From Archilochus colubris (taxonomy: Eukaryota > Chordata > Aves > Apodiformes > Trochilidae): 64,000 bases of DNA. The first letter of the stretch is position 1; each line of letters opens with the position of its first letter. This document shows, piece by piece, positions 36,401 through 51,400 of this stretch. The notes below the pieces were generated by a model, which searched no databases, was not told where the DNA came from, and saw only the letters and a list, made by a program, of their open reading frames with translations. A program made the translations under genes and the position numbers. The stretch covers positions 292,127 through 356,126 of the forward strand of contig CM041092.1 in NCBI GenBank assembly GCA_023079485.1. The letters run 5' to 3'.

Positions 36401-39400
36401 AAGCTGTACTGAGACACAAAAATAGAAAATGCACTCGCAGAAAAACCTCCTCTAATTGAACATATTCTCAGTCAAGTAAGAATATCTGTAAAAAGAAAAT
36501 CAATTTTCAAGCTCAGACCATACAGTATTTTTGTATAGCCCTTACCTACCAAGGGGAAGACTCAGAAATATTTTTTAATTGCAAAGGAGACACAATACAC
36601 CAGACTTCTGTTACAATCACGTATCACACAAAAATGCAAAGGGACAAAAAGGTACCAGAAAAGTACCTTCAAGTACCAATAACCACAATAACCTTTTCCA
36701 GTAACAGAGAAACACACGATGCCTCTTCATCTGAGAGACAGAGGATATCAATGTATTTTAAAAGAGGTGCTTGAAAAAGATACGTAGCATTGCTGCTAAT
36801 GTTCAGTTCACTTCAAAAGCAGAAATAGTTTATTGGGCTTAAAGCAAAATGTACACATAAATGATAATACCTGATGATCTCCACGGAAATGACTTCTCAG
36901 TAGAGCTGCAGAAAGAAAAAAAATTATCATAAAATTGAAACATGTGGCTAGCTGGTATTTATTTTTTTTAACCAAAGCACATAAAATAGTACAAAAAAGA
37001 GCAGAAGTTTTCAGAAGCCCACATACATAACACTACAGTACTTCACAACTAGCAATAAGCCACTGGCTATTATTCAGTGGGACTGCCCTGTGACTTTCTG
37101 CATGGCAAATGACCCAGCAGGGCCCCTGCCTGCAACAGGGCAGCTGGCAGCAGGGTCTGTGGTATCTGCTTTCCATTCAAGGTGTAGTCACATCAACCAA
37201 GTAGTGCCCAGCAAGGGTTCCCAGCCTGGTGTGTGTGGTCAGCAGGAAACAAACCACTCAAAGACAGGAGAACTGGCTGCTCTTGGCAGGGCCCAGGTAA
37301 GGAAGCTCAGGGATCACAGTTCTAAAGTATTCGACTTCTACACGCAAAGCAGTTTGAAAAAGTTGAAAAGAAACAGACCTACACATTTTACTGATATTTT
37401 GTTTTCAGAGAATTCTGATCCTTTGCATATGATAAGCAGTCAAGGCAATTGATATACCGAAACATGTACACATCTAAGTGTAAACTGATAAAGATTTTAC
37501 TTTGTCAAGGTCAAAGAGATGCCTTAAGAAACAACTATTTCACAAGATCAAACAAGTGTTTAACACCAGTGTAAACTCCTACTTCTCTTGTATTTGCCCA
37601 AAAAACCATTTTACATCAAAACAATCTTAGCTATTTTGTTTCTTCAACAAAGCAGTGCTATTTCATGTGTTGATAATGCAATTGATCCACAACCACCTTT
37701 ACATACAAATGCAAAATTAATCCATGTATTCTTATAATTAGGTACATCTTTCCATAAAACTGTATAGTGTATTTCCTCGCTCTACATATGAAATACCAAA
37801 CTTTTAATATTAAATAATTTTTCCAATTATACTCTTAAACTTTTACTTTAGTCCTCTGACTTTCTGGAAACTCAGTTCCTTAGAATGAGTTTACATCCTT
37901 CTGTGGTGCTGGCAAAGGCAAGAAGTCCCAAGCATACACAAACACCTTACTCTGACATAAAGAGGGATTATAAAAAACCCTAAATGCCTTCTACCAAACA
38001 CATCCATCTGACTGAACTTTCTTTGCATGTATGGGACTTATGAAGGAGGAAGTTTGCTCTCTGGGTCCTAAGCAGAAGGTTACTTCATGAACAGTTAAAT
38101 TAGTTAAGAACTTAACTCGATTCTTATTAAATTATATTTGCAAAAGTCAAGCATCCACCATCTTCTGAATTCATAATTAATTGTGTTGCTGTCATTCATT
38201 ACGGATGAAATGTTTTGAAATTAACAATCTTTCAGTTTTGATAAATAGGTCTAATGCCTCTTACTCCATTGTTTAAAGGTCAGTGTGTTCAAATACTGCA
38301 TCACCATTGAGAAGGTGCTGCCATGAACTCATCATTAAGCTGTCTCTTCCTGATACAAGATACACCTACACAGAGCCCGCATGTGGTGCACTGCATTTCT
38401 AAAAATACTTAATTCTGGCCCACTATTATCCTTGAAAAAGAATTAGGTTAGTAGGGTAGGCATACAGAAATTACTTTTTTTTTCAGAACAGTTTGGTATG
38501 AATTGCATAGTTTTCCATTGAAGAACTTAGAGATAAATATTATTACAGTATAGCAGCTATCTTTAAATGACACTGAAGGAAAACATAAAATATCAGACAT
38601 ACGGTCACGTACATGACAGGAATTTTCTCTACCCTTCTCAATCTGTTCAGAAGAGCACAAAGAGTAAGTGAAATAAAAGCACAGATCTACACTGAGCTCA
38701 TTGAAAATACATATGCTGAAACACTCATTTCTTAGCCAGTAGCACAAATACTTGGTAACTGAAGATGCAGCATGCATACAAACTGCTGAAATCAATCCAT
38801 TCACTTTTTTTTTTATCCCTTGCATTTTTTTCATTCACTTTTATTTTAAAAATACTTAGGGGGTTTTTGCTTAGTTTGCACTTGGTTTTTGTTTGGGTTT
38901 TGTCCCTTTCTTAATTTCACACCTTTTCTTTGCCATCTTACAGCTTTACTTTAAAGCTGATGACACAGAATTGCACCAGCTGCCAATCTGGGACAAAATA
39001 ATAATCTGATATATGGAAAAGGCTTTGTATGAAGTCATTTAGAGACAAAGCATGCAAAGCTTCACTGGTACCATTTTACACTCTTCAAGCAAAAGGAGGT
39101 GAACACTGGCCTCAGCTGAATGGAGAGGACAGCTCAAGGACTTGGCCACACTACAAAGGCAGAACGTGACTCCCTGTGTATGGACAGCAAGGCTGCCTGA
39201 ACAATACTAACATTTAAGAAAATAGCAGATTTCTATTTTTTGTTAAGATGCCTTAAGCAGTACGCTGCTTTTCAAACATTTAAACAACACTATTATCTTC
39301 AGTTTCTACACTGGACAGTTAACTTGAATTCTCAGTGCTGGGCACATCATTTGCAGGTATGAAACAGCTTAAGCTCATTACCTGAGCTTGTATTCCATGA

Positions 39401-42400
39401 GATGAAATGTATTTCTGAACTAAACAGCACTGCTTGAGAGAAAAGGTGTGATATCCATTGCCTATCTTAACTGCTTGGCACAAAGAGGCAACAGATAAAA
39501 AATTAAGTAATCTTTATTAAATATTTCTAAAATGGTAAAAAGCTGTAAAAAGCTAAATACATAATTCTGTTGAAATATGTACTTCACACATTTATTTATT
39601 ATTTTAGCTGAGTGCTTGGCTAAGCTATCATCATTGGGATACAGCTGTTCTGTCAGGCGAATGGTTTGTTCACAGGGATTTGTGCTCGCTGCTCAGGCTG
39701 AGCTGCCAGCTGAAACCCAAGTGCTTGTTAAGACTGAATGATTTACTTTATCTTCCATTTTAAACATACACATCAAGAACACATTTACAGTTACATGCAG
39801 GATGAAAGCTTAAAGGTTTCTATAACTCTATATTCTTGGTATAGGAGTGTTTTCTAGTAAAATGACATATATTAAACCCTGAAAATTTGAAATATGCATT
39901 GCAAGCAAATAGCAGCCATCAAAAGCAGTATAACAAGATTTTGTAATTTCACTTTTCTTGTTGATACAGCTCAGCATAAGTTTTCACAAATATTTTAACT
40001 AAACAAGGTAATTTTCAGTCTTAAACTTTTCTAACAGATACCTTGATTTCACTAATAATTCTAAATCCCATTCCCACTCTGATGGACACTGTATGAAGTA
40101 CCACAGGGATGCTGTGTCCTACATAAAAAACAAAACAGTTCTGTCACTAGAAGCAAGGAGTCCTACAGCCCACAAGCCATTTTCAGCTGACATTGGCAAC
40201 TACTCATACTCTGGGTTCTATGGATTTAGAAAACTGTGTCTGGAATACTACATCCAAACAGAGCATGCTATTTGATTTTGAACCACCATCCTTCTGGAAA
40301 GCAGAGCTTTACTGCCACCATGGGAATTAGCAGAAATTAAAGGTAAGCAGTTCATTTCCTAAAACAATTCTACAGTGAGGGCATTTTAAAGTTTAAAGAC
40401 AAAGGAAGAGACACTCAGTGAGATTGTTTCAAAAAACACAGTTCATTCTTAAGTTCTAAAATTAAGGTCTGAAGATATTACAGTCTAAAATGTAGTAAAT
40501 AAACATATTTATCTGTAAATGTTTGTAACACATAGGAAACAAATCTACAGCTAAAGAAGATCAGTAATATACCAAGTAGCTGTAACACCTAAAAGTGTTG
40601 TAGCATGAACGAATTTCTCACAGAAGGAAACTCTTCCTGCAGTGGAGATGGGTAATTCCTTCCAGGTTTCAGTATCAGCAGCTGACAGGTGACCTGATTA
40701 TTGTTATTTTATTTAACACAGCAAGTAATTCCTAGCTAGCTACTAGTGATGGAATACTTTCTTCTACATTGTCAGGAAAAACGGACTACTAACATCTGTG
40801 TCCTGCCAACAGTTCCATGATGATCAACTAGGAGGTCCTGATTTAAAATTATTTGGTCAGTGTAGCATTTATTTAAGTAAATAAGAAACAGTTTAAATTA
40901 CTATGACTCCTTCGCTACTCCTGTCCTCAGAGCACATAATGATTCTAAGGGTAATTTTTATGTAGCTCATAAATCACCGTGATAGTTTGGCGACATCACG
41001 TATTGCAACATACGCAAGCAGTTTCAAATATACCTTTTGGAAACCCTGAAATGTTTGATACATCATATGAACAAAGTTAAACAGCCTTCTGAGCGGATAA
41101 TTACAGCAGCTCACTGTGAACAGTCTTGTCAGGATAAACTTGCTTCTGCACGCCGTGGAATGCCCCGGGGGCGGCACAGGGTGGAAGTGTCTGGCGTGTT
41201 TGGGCTCCTCCAGGGGAACAGAAGTCACACAGCAGCCTGCTGCCTCCCAGCAAAACTACTTGCTCTGTGTCCACTCTTTAGAACCATTCTCCCAGTTTCC
41301 AAGAAAAAAACGTGTGGCCATGAAACGCAACACATGTGCACCCCACAGGAAGTTTGCAGTGTTCCTTCACAGAATGCATTATTCCACTGAATCACTTGGA
41401 AGTGTTTTCTGCTACTACAGAAGGTGCAGACTGCATTTCAAGTGGCATTGGGAAAAGCAGACAAAAATAACCCATCCGTGTAGCTATGACACACATTTAG
41501 TTTTACAAAACTCAGAAGACTTCAGGTCCAATGTCATTATTCAGGCTAACTGTTCAATACTTGAAGTCTTTTAATAATATTTTATTATTTACTGTATGTA
41601 CTGCCAATGGGGCTTGCATTCTGACAGACCCTAGTATGCCATTTATGTATTTTTCTTTTGTTACAGCCTGTGTGACAAGCTGCTATAATGAGAGCAGTAT
41701 TTCACAATTAAATTAATGAGTCTTTTGTTTCCAGCACCACTCTTTTCCTGAGTTACACACAGCAGATAACTCACAAAAATAACCATCTGACTGCGAGAGT
41801 CAGGCAGCCAACTCCCACCCCAGCAGTCAGGCAATGTGTTCTGTCAGGAGAGTCTGAGTACTGACCCTTGGTACATTTTGGTGTTGACCTGCACCAGCAC
41901 ATCCTCCAACACATCTGGCAGCCCGAGCTGAATCAGTAAAGTGCAGATGGAAAGTTAGCTGCCATGCTGTATCTGTTTGTAGGGGAGGATGAAGAGCCCA
42001 TTAGCTTCTTCACAGAAACCTGTGCATGTTATAGCATGAAATGAAACTAAGGAGTTATAAGTGAAACCCTGCATTGTTTCTCCCAGTCTATCACCTCCTA
42101 TCTTGTAGTGTATAACATGGGAAAGGCTAGTTAATATTTATGTACCATTTCAGGTTCATTCTCCAAAGCTTTGCAAGTGTACTACCTGCCATGCAATATC
42201 TTAGAAGCACTGAGCACAACACCCATTTATAAAAATTATGAGAAGTAATAATTTTAACAGTCAAGTAACCTACAAGTGCACAAAAAGAAAGCCTTGCTGG
42301 CATAAAAGCCCCTGCTGATCTCATGCCTTCTTTTCCACCCACTAGGCTACAGTTGCTTAAAATCTGATCCTCCTCTCACCTTTCACCCTCCTCTTTGGAG

Positions 42401-45400
42401 AGCAAACCATCCAACCACCCCGTGTGCTGCCTGCATGCAACCACAGCTGTCACACAGGTGTGCACCATCTGCTTCATCAGCTTTGTACACAGGTACACAG
42501 CAACACACACCTGTCTGCAGGACCAGCAGTGACAGAATGAACCTTCCTTCTGAAATCAGTGTCCTCAGGCATGCTCAAGTGGGTGACAGTATGATCACCA
42601 GTGCCTCCCTCCAGATGGACTTAACCAGGTTACACCTGCACAGCCTGCACCCTGTGCTGTGCCCGGGCTGGGATCACAGCCACAGAGAGCAGCTAAGAAG
42701 CTGCACATGCCAACTGCAGATTGGGCTGGTTCAAGGCACTGATGTTGCATTTCCCCTTCCCTCACCAGCTGCTCCCATGACTGCCCTGGGGATGGCACTT
42801 GTGAAACTGGGTGATGAGCTGGCTTAGGAGGACTTGGCTGACACAGAAAAGCTGTAACCATCAGGACAAACAGATGCTGCCACAAAAAGTACCTCTGACT
42901 CCATGCCTGCATCTGTTTTGCAGAGCAGCACCACCTCCAGGTTGACACCAGCTTGAAGGAACCCAGATTACAAGTGGATCAGAGGCTATGGCCATGGAGG
43001 TCAACAAAACCTGAGCTGGACCTCTGAGATAAATGCTCCTGAACCCCTTCACACCACATGAAAGCAACAAAGGCACTTTGAGCCAAGGCACTGCTGATTT
43101 CCACTGTGAGAGATATCTTGATAAAAATAAAACAAGGTGTCCTCATCAGATGCTTTGTTTACTACTCTAGTTCTTGTCATTGTTTTGTGTTGTTGGTATA
43201 GTTGGGTTTTCTGTTTCTTTTGTTTTGGGGTTGTTTTTTGGTTGGTTTTTTTGCTTGTTTGTTTGTTTGGGGGTTTTTTTGGTTTTGTTTGTTTCTGTTG
43301 CTTAGTTTTTAACATGTGACCCTGTCAGACAATTCTTGTATCTGGCCAGAAGCCACTTCTTGTTCTAAACATTTATCTTCTCTGTGTCTGCCCATGTCCC
43401 ACCTCTCCACACACCATCCAGTTCCCAAGCCTTCTCTCCATGCCCTCTTCCTGTTTATTTCATTTCTTGTCAGCCTTACTAAAACATTCATATCACCTCG
43501 CTTGGGGAAACATAGGGACCTTTTTATGGCTATAAACTTTGCTGCTATATTTGTGTCTGCTGTAGATACTGCTCCAAAAGGTTGTTTTATCTTGATTCTT
43601 TCAAGAGCAGTTCCAACTACACTGACAGTAGCTGGTTGCAAAAAAATGAAACCATCTAATTCAGATAGGAATTAATTTTTCAGCTTCTCACACCTTTTCT
43701 TTTAGAAGGGATATCCACATTAAAAAGTAAAAAAAAAAATTAAACAAGAACCCACACATGCCAGAAAATATTGTCTAAACCCAGCCTTAACCCCATGTTC
43801 CTTGGTAAAAAAATAATGCAGTGTATCATTCCCACCTACACAGGACCAGACTCAGGATAAGAAAATTGAGAAAAATAAGAACAGTGATCAGAATACGGGT
43901 GTCTGTAAGAATTAGGAATAAAATTAGACTTTTATTTTAAAAGCATAAAATATTTTATTAGTAACTATGGAAAAATTATGGCCCAGAAACAAGACTTCAA
44001 AGAGTTTATCTAGATTTAGAAATGTGCTCATATAAAGTATGCTACAAACCAACCTCTGGGCTAGTATTTCCCCTCTACATTTTCATATATTTTTAAAATA
44101 CAAATAAAATCATCATTTAGTCATAAAGAAGTAACCATCTTGGTAAATTATAGTATGTGACAGAAGCACAGGATAGAACGCATTGTCCAGATATACTGTA
44201 ACTGCACAGTGTTTCAAAAACTACACATTATTTGGGATTAAGCTGACTCTAGTGTTCCTTGTAGACAAATTCTCTGGACTTGGGATGCAGAGAAGCTTGG
44301 AAATGGACATTTAAGACTGAATGAAAAGTGATTGGAGGCATAAAATAACTGAATTCTTTTACCTATTTTTCAATAGGAATTTTAACTTTTTTGGCTTTCT
44401 AAACAAAATCTGAGTGACAGCTGAAGAAATACTTGGATGTACAGGGAAGATAGGCAAGCATGAAGGGTATAAAACAGCCGGCTTGTTCCAGGAAAATTTT
44501 TTGTTTAAGAAATTTTTAAATATTAGAAGTTCTCATACTAGTAGAAATACTGTCAAATGACAACTCAGGTCAAGTAGTTTGAGGCAGAAAACCAACTGTG
44601 CTACCTAGTGCACTGGATTTTTTTGAAGTTAATTTTTAAATAAATGCCTCCTGTTTCTGAATTTTATTTTTTTATTTGTAGGAACATGTAGTGAAATGAG
44701 GCAACCAGGTGCCACTAATTGCCAGGGAGTGAGCATGAGCTTGTGTCAAGCCCACCTGTGCCTAATTAGGGTGGGCTCCCACTGTCATGAGCAGGACCAG
44801 GGGGCCAATAAAAGGTAAGACCTAAGACACAAGCTCATGCTCACTCCCTGTCAATTAGTGGCACCTGGTTGCCTCATTTCACTACAGGAACAACTTTACA
44901 TTTCACTTGCAGAAATATTTATGATGGCCACAGGAGGAAACAGTTCAGAATGATACCCAAGTTCATTGCTAGAAGAATAGAGAAGCAACCAGTATTTAAG
45001 GGAAGAAATAATAATGTTCAGAGCATGCTCTCTGTGTACATGCCAGCATGGTGTTTGCTGCAACCTGAGATGCAGGCATGAACATTTCATAAGAGAACAT
45101 TTTGTTATCAAGACTTCCAGATTCAAGAGCTTCCAATCACCTGATATGCTTCAGATGAATGAATGAGTGCCCAAACACAACTAGAGCAGAAAAGTTTGCT
45201 AAAGAATTAAAGCCAAATAATAAATCAGTGTACTAATTACAGCAGAAACACTAACAAAACGTTTTGGTATAGTTATTGGCACTGTATGTGAAATGTATTG
45301 GGCATGTTTCACACTGTTTAATTATGCTGATTGTAGCCATATAGCAAGATATTCCTGGGAAACAAATGTAACAATTATTTCAAAAAAGCTGGGTGAAACT

Positions 45401-48400
45401 ACAGAATTCAGGAAAATTTTCTAGCATTTAACTAGCATTGTTACTTTGCTGCAAATATGTATGTCTACTATATTTTTCTTTATCTGAATCCTAAATGTAA
45501 AATTCAACATATTTAAAGATAAATTAAAGCTTTACATACACTCTATTGAAAATGTAATAAATTATTAGAAAGGCCTCTTTAAACTGTCCCATAGCTCTTT
45601 ACAGCACATCTGCATTTTTTTTTATACTTTAGATATTAATGGAAGATGAACAGCTATCAGTGATAATATATGTATGTAGGACATAGGCATCACTAAAAAT
45701 TCCTTTAATTTATGGGACATATGAAAGGAAAGTCATCAGGACTTGTACCTTGTGCTGGCGATACTTGGTGATTCTGCTCCAAGCCTACATCTTTCTAGCT
45801 GATTAGCCACAATTTGCCTTTCCACTTCCAGTTCTCTGGTAAGTCTTTGAAATTGGAGCTCCTGAAATTTCAAAATAAAAAGAAAAGCATTCTTGATGTT
45901 AAAAAATGGGCTTGGATTAATTCTGAAACAATCACTGTTTCATCACAATCATGTTTCCTGCTTCAATTCTTCCTTAATGGAATAAACTACTAGGAGATTA
46001 AAGTGGGAATTTAATGATTCTTCAAATCAGTGATTCATGCAAATATTGATTTATCACCTGTTACAAAAGGAAAAACATGTTTAAGCATTTTTGGGTCTCA
46101 TTCCTCCTGAAATTAAAAGCTTTGTGTCTCCCTGTGTTGCCACAATCTAATAAAATCAGTGCCTATAAAGCCAGCCTTCAATTTCATCTATAAACAATGT
46201 ATACTGAAAATACGGTATCCTAACCCTTCCAACAGCAAAGCTCCAGATCCTAAGCTACACACTGTGTTCTGAATTGTATTCAAGAGTTTAAAATTTATTA
46301 TTTCAAACTGGCTGAGCGTTGAGGTATTTCACCTTTCCCAATTTCAGCTTCTGCTATATTTTTTTTAGGCCAAAGGTACCAAACCTCAGCCTTTGTAAAG
46401 GTTTTGGGAACATAATGCTGAGAAGAAGGCATGGGAAATACAAGTGCTGCATAGAATGTTTGCAAGTTATTAAAATCTGGAAACATTTTTCTGCAAACAT
46501 GACACTCTGAAATCTATACTGTGTCATCAAGGGAGATTAGAGATTGTAATCCACATTTAGCTTTTGTTAACAATGTAATACTACTCTGTTGGAGAATTGC
46601 TATTATTTTTCAAACTAATATTCTACACCACTGAAGTTTAAGTAAACTGTTCAGTACTATTTAAAAATAGATGAACCCCAATATTTAATAATCTGATGAA
46701 GTAAGTCTTCTGTCAAAGAGGAACACAACACAGAAGCATACCTTTAAAGTGCAGACTACTAATAAAGGTTTTTTCTTCTGAATATAAATCATGTAATTGT
46801 ATTACACAGCAGCTTCATGCCTTGTGGTAATTACAAAAGTCACCTTCACTCATAGATTATAGTTAATGCAAACTATTCTTTCACACCTTACATTACAGGG
46901 AATGAGGCTGAAATACTTCACTGGCATCAATGTTCCCTGAAAGAGCACTCTGCTTGCAGTTTGTACACTATTGCTCTGATAAGAGCAGTTCAACAGAAAG
47001 AATACTCTGTGATTGTGTTAAAAATGAGTAGGCAAACACTGGAAACAGGGAAGGAGATGTGGTCCTCAAATTGCCCCTCTGGTCTCCCCTTCCATTGGGC
47101 TGGAAGTCACTGTCCAGCTTCAGCATCAGAAAACCTTCAGGCAGTCAATGCTCACGTGGGAAAGAACATTTTAAGACACAGGTCCTAAACTCAGATTCTA
47201 TTCAAACCCGCCTTTAGACAGAATTCTAAAGCTAAATACTTTTAATCCTGAGACTTGATATGAGAAACTTCATGAACATGATAACCCACAGGGCACAGCA
47301 AATCTTATGGGCCTGTACATGGACTATAAAGTATGGATAATATCAGATGGTTTGTACAATCTGTAACTGCACCCAGCAGCAGCTTGACAGTCTGAGACCA
47401 GCTCCTAGCATGGCTCAGCTTCATGATGTATATATATATACATACCAAGGAGTTACCCAGTTCATAAATGACAGCTTGTCATTTAGACAGAAAATCAAAG
47501 AAAGCGTGTTCAGCAAAAAATGAAAAGAAATGTATAAATCAGAATTTATTTTGTAGTTGCAAGTCTGAATGAAACTACTGCATCCATCTAAAAGCTACAG
47601 CCAATAATTAACATGCTTGTGGAGAATGCCATGATTTAAAAAAACCTAAAACTCCACATTCATATGTTGAAGCTCTAAGTTTTAAAGCAAATGTCAGCAA
47701 GACAAGCTTTTTCCCAATAAACTGTGATGTACTTTATAGCATGTAACAAAGATAAATCTTTAAAATAAGCAGTAGTGCACTGCTTGTTTGTAGAAATACA
47801 AAACATTCACCTTATGTTTAAAGCTCATTCCTGTCCCTTACTTTTAAATCAGGATTTAAATAGCAATGTCTTTTGTAGAAACTATGAATGTGAACCCAAG
47901 ACACAAGTTGCTTATTGTTATTTACTAATCTTTTAAGTAGATGAACAAAACAAAACATATGCCAGCCATTATTTCCTTCAATTCAACCAATCTCCTTACT
48001 TGCCTTTTCATTATAGGCATTAATGAAAATAACATTACTCAAGAAAATATTCTGGTAGCATATGCTATGAATACACATTCACCAGAGTTCTCTCCTCCCT
48101 TCACTGTATTCTCTTGCCCTTACTCTAACACCATCTCATGTATTTCTACACGAGGAAGGCACTTTAAGGCAAACGTTATCAAAAGGCAACTTTTGTTGTT
48201 TTGTGTTCCAGAAGGAGAAAAAAAAACTACAGTAAATTACCAAACCCTACAAAAAGGCAGACATTGTCTAGAAAGCCTTTTTACATGAAATGAATCAATT
48301 AAAAAGGAAACAGGACAAAGATCCAGTTCCAACAGTTACAATGGCAGAAGTCAGACACTTGTCAGCCAGGCTTGCACGTACATGATCACAGCTTTTTAAC

Positions 48401-51400
48401 AAATCTGTCAAGATACTTCTGTCCTAGAGGTATTTGAGATCACCAGAAAATGCTTTTTTTTCTTTTAGCTTAAATCACCATATTACTATAGAAAACTAAG
48501 TCCTAATATGTTCTAAATAAGTGCAGTTATCACCTGCATAGTTTATGCTTTTTTATAATGGCATTTGGTACCACTCTGGATGGATTCCTGCCACCACCCT
48601 GTTCACCTGTCAGACAGAGCACCACTTACTGCAGGAACTGAATGTGTTCCTCCAGCTGCTCTGGAAGCAGTGGCAGAGCATCATCCTCCAACAGGATGCT
48701 CACACACAATGCTGGCTGCTGGCAACACACAGAACCTGCTGCCCTAGGCAAAAAATCACAATTAGCTGGTTTTTATAGTACTGGCTTGTGACACAATGGC
48801 ATGACAGGAGTCAAATAAAATAATTAATACACGTGTTTTCATTTCCAGCAGAAAATCTATGTTGCAAGAACACACTAAAATTAGAGGTGTAGATTACAAA
48901 AGTTGCTACCATATTGGATGAAAAGGAAACTACCAAATCTTATGAGACATACACACTGTCTTGGCCAGAGATAATTTTTTTCAAAATTATGCAATATACG
49001 TTAAGTAAAAAAAAAGCAAACAGAAAAGAAGCCTTATTATTTTATCAAAAACCCAGAAAGCGCCCAATAATTAAATTCACCTGTTCAGCAGTAATTATTT
49101 GAATCACCTTATAAAACTACTGTATTTGTATTCACAACCTAAATCCCACTGCAAAGCCTCAGACTGTATTTCTTAACATGAAGCTACCAAAATGCCAGCT
49201 TTTCAATACCATTACATCTAAGGAAAATCAAGCATTTACATGATTCAAGAAAGAGAAGAAAGCAACTTGCTATGGAAAGGCAACCACACGGGCTGCAGAC
49301 AGACAAGTGTCCATGGGGAAAATCAAACCCCACCAAATTTTAGAACTGTGAAGTTTCCTGTTGGAGGCTGAAGTTCCCAGGGGATGGACAAACCCTGCAC
49401 AGGGTGCTGACACCCAGGGGTAGCCTGCACCCAGCAATGCTGAGATCTCACTCAAGAAGACACACTTCAAGGTCTGAACTGCCACAAGATACAGATAAGT
49501 TACACCAATCCAGAAAACAAAACACTTCATTTGACAGCTGAGTACCTCTGGCAGGCTCGTGGCTCCCTGGAAAGTGAAAACAATTGCCAACACACTATGC
49601 TGGGCTATTAATGGCAAATATTTGAAAGCAGCTAAGTAATGGGAACTGACCATGACTGTCATTCTCCTGTTGCAGGCTCCAGATAATAAAAGGAGGTTTA
49701 GAGGCAATTCCATGCTTTCCATCTGCATTCTGTTATGATACCATGTTGTAGAGATCCAACATTTTCATTTTTTTTTAAATGAGAAAACTTTTACTCCTCA
49801 GTATCACAGGCAAGAATGAGGAGTATATATTCACAGTGCTGAAAAATAGAAATTCCTTCCTTAATGCACTGTTGTGATTTGAAACTGTCTGGCAACACAC
49901 AGATAACCTAAAACTTTAAACAAAGAGTGGTCCAACTGACTAACTGGAAGTTTCCTGGTGACAGCTCTGCAAGAATCAGCAGCAGTGTCACATGCAGTGA
50001 AGACAGCTCACAAACTGGTTGCTGTGGCAGAAGACAGGGTGAGGATGGGATGTTATGCCAAGCTGTAGTAACACTGGGAGATGCTCAGCTGCTCCCATTG
50101 CCAAACCTCACTGTAAGCTGAAGTGTGAAATATTTTGCTAATCATAAAAACGTTTCCTGTTAAACACTTCAGCTGATACTGTTCCAGCAGTTTGAGTTGA
50201 TCTAAGAAAGCATAGCCTACACTTGGGAGAAAAGCTTTTACCTTGCATTTACTATTATAATTCGACTGAACAAACAGTGCAGACCCACCCAGCTCCCATT
50301 GCCCAGAGAAGTTGAAATGGTGCTAAGGAAAAGGCAATTATATATATTCACTATATTTTTAATGAGACAAATGTGCAACAAAAGTGGACAATCAAAATGA
50401 AGTTCATTGATGCTTTCTTCACATTAACCTCTTGCACTGACCTATGCAGAGTTATACATTTCCACTTGCTGCAATTCAGAGCTAGATCAAGAAACTGACT
50501 GCTTAATAACACATCAAATACTGTACTTTTCCAACACAAATATCATACTGAAGTGAACTAAAATTTAAATTCTCCTCCAGCATCTATTAAAAAAATCTGT
50601 ACTGTGTTAGCCTTAACATTTTCTGTAAAAATAAAGTTTATCAGGCACACAACAGCATTTGCATGCTGTCAGTATCTTCCAAAATAGAAGACAAAAGATA
50701 AAGAATTTGGACAGGGTGAGGAGAATCACAGATTACAGGATGTGAAATGACATAGCTACAATTATCTGCAGATCACACTTAGCATTCAGCAGCAGCAGAC
50801 CATTAAAGCCCTTAATGCTTCTATGCCTGCATTGTTCACTGGTCTGGTAGAAGAGTTTACTGCTCTGGCTGATGAGGGATCAGCAGATGATGAGTTTGAG
50901 CAGCTCATAGAAAGCTTTCTCTTAGTCGGTGGCAGGACAGAAGACTGACACTTGAGGTATTCACTGACTACATCTGAGCAGCATCCTCTTTGGAAACTGT
51001 TTGTCAGTGTGAAGGTTTTCTGAGAGGGTGCTGAAGCCAGCTGTACTGATGTGCCAGCTGGTGGTAAGAGTTCAGTCACTGCTGGGGAGATAGGCTGGTA
51101 ATCCAAACATGGAAGTCTTACAAAAGGTATAAATGTCTAAAAAACTGTGTGAAAAATTTTGTACTTAGACATTACTTGAGGAGGAAAAGTGCACACCTCC
51201 TAAGCATAAGAGATGGTTTTATAAAGTCATACAAAATTAAAATATTTTGCTTAAGGGTTGAAAAAGAAGTGAACGCTTTTAGGAAAACGTTTAGGAAAAC
51301 CCAAGAGGTTTTCATTACTGATCTGAAAGCATATCCAATCATTCCTACTCCATTGTCACCTGTTTACAAAAGGTGAAAAGTTGTCCAGCTTTAGGTCTAA

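Larger units (their letters stand above)
36906..45748 (-). other. PKP4 intron 2
   Basis: An 8.8-kb intron between the coiled-coil exon and the microexon. It holds the 200-bp palindromic element at 44687-44886 and a G/T-rich tract at 43190-43305. ORFs of up to 152 codons (41116-41574) lack recognisable motifs and are taken as chance. Confidence 0.8.

Noticed and set aside
41116..41574. 152-codon plus-strand ORF in PKP4 intron 2
   Set aside because: Contains no recognisable motif, lies antisense within an intron, and is of a length expected by chance over 64 kb.
43190..43305. Possible G-quadruplex in the G/T-rich tract
   Set aside because: Only two runs of four or more G are present; most are GG separated by long T runs, so a stable quadruplex is not supported.
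49270..49728. 152-codon minus-strand ORF in a PKP4 intron
   Set aside because: Has a few hydrophobic stretches but no family similarity, and no splice sites that would fit the PKP4 frame between coding exons 1 and 2.
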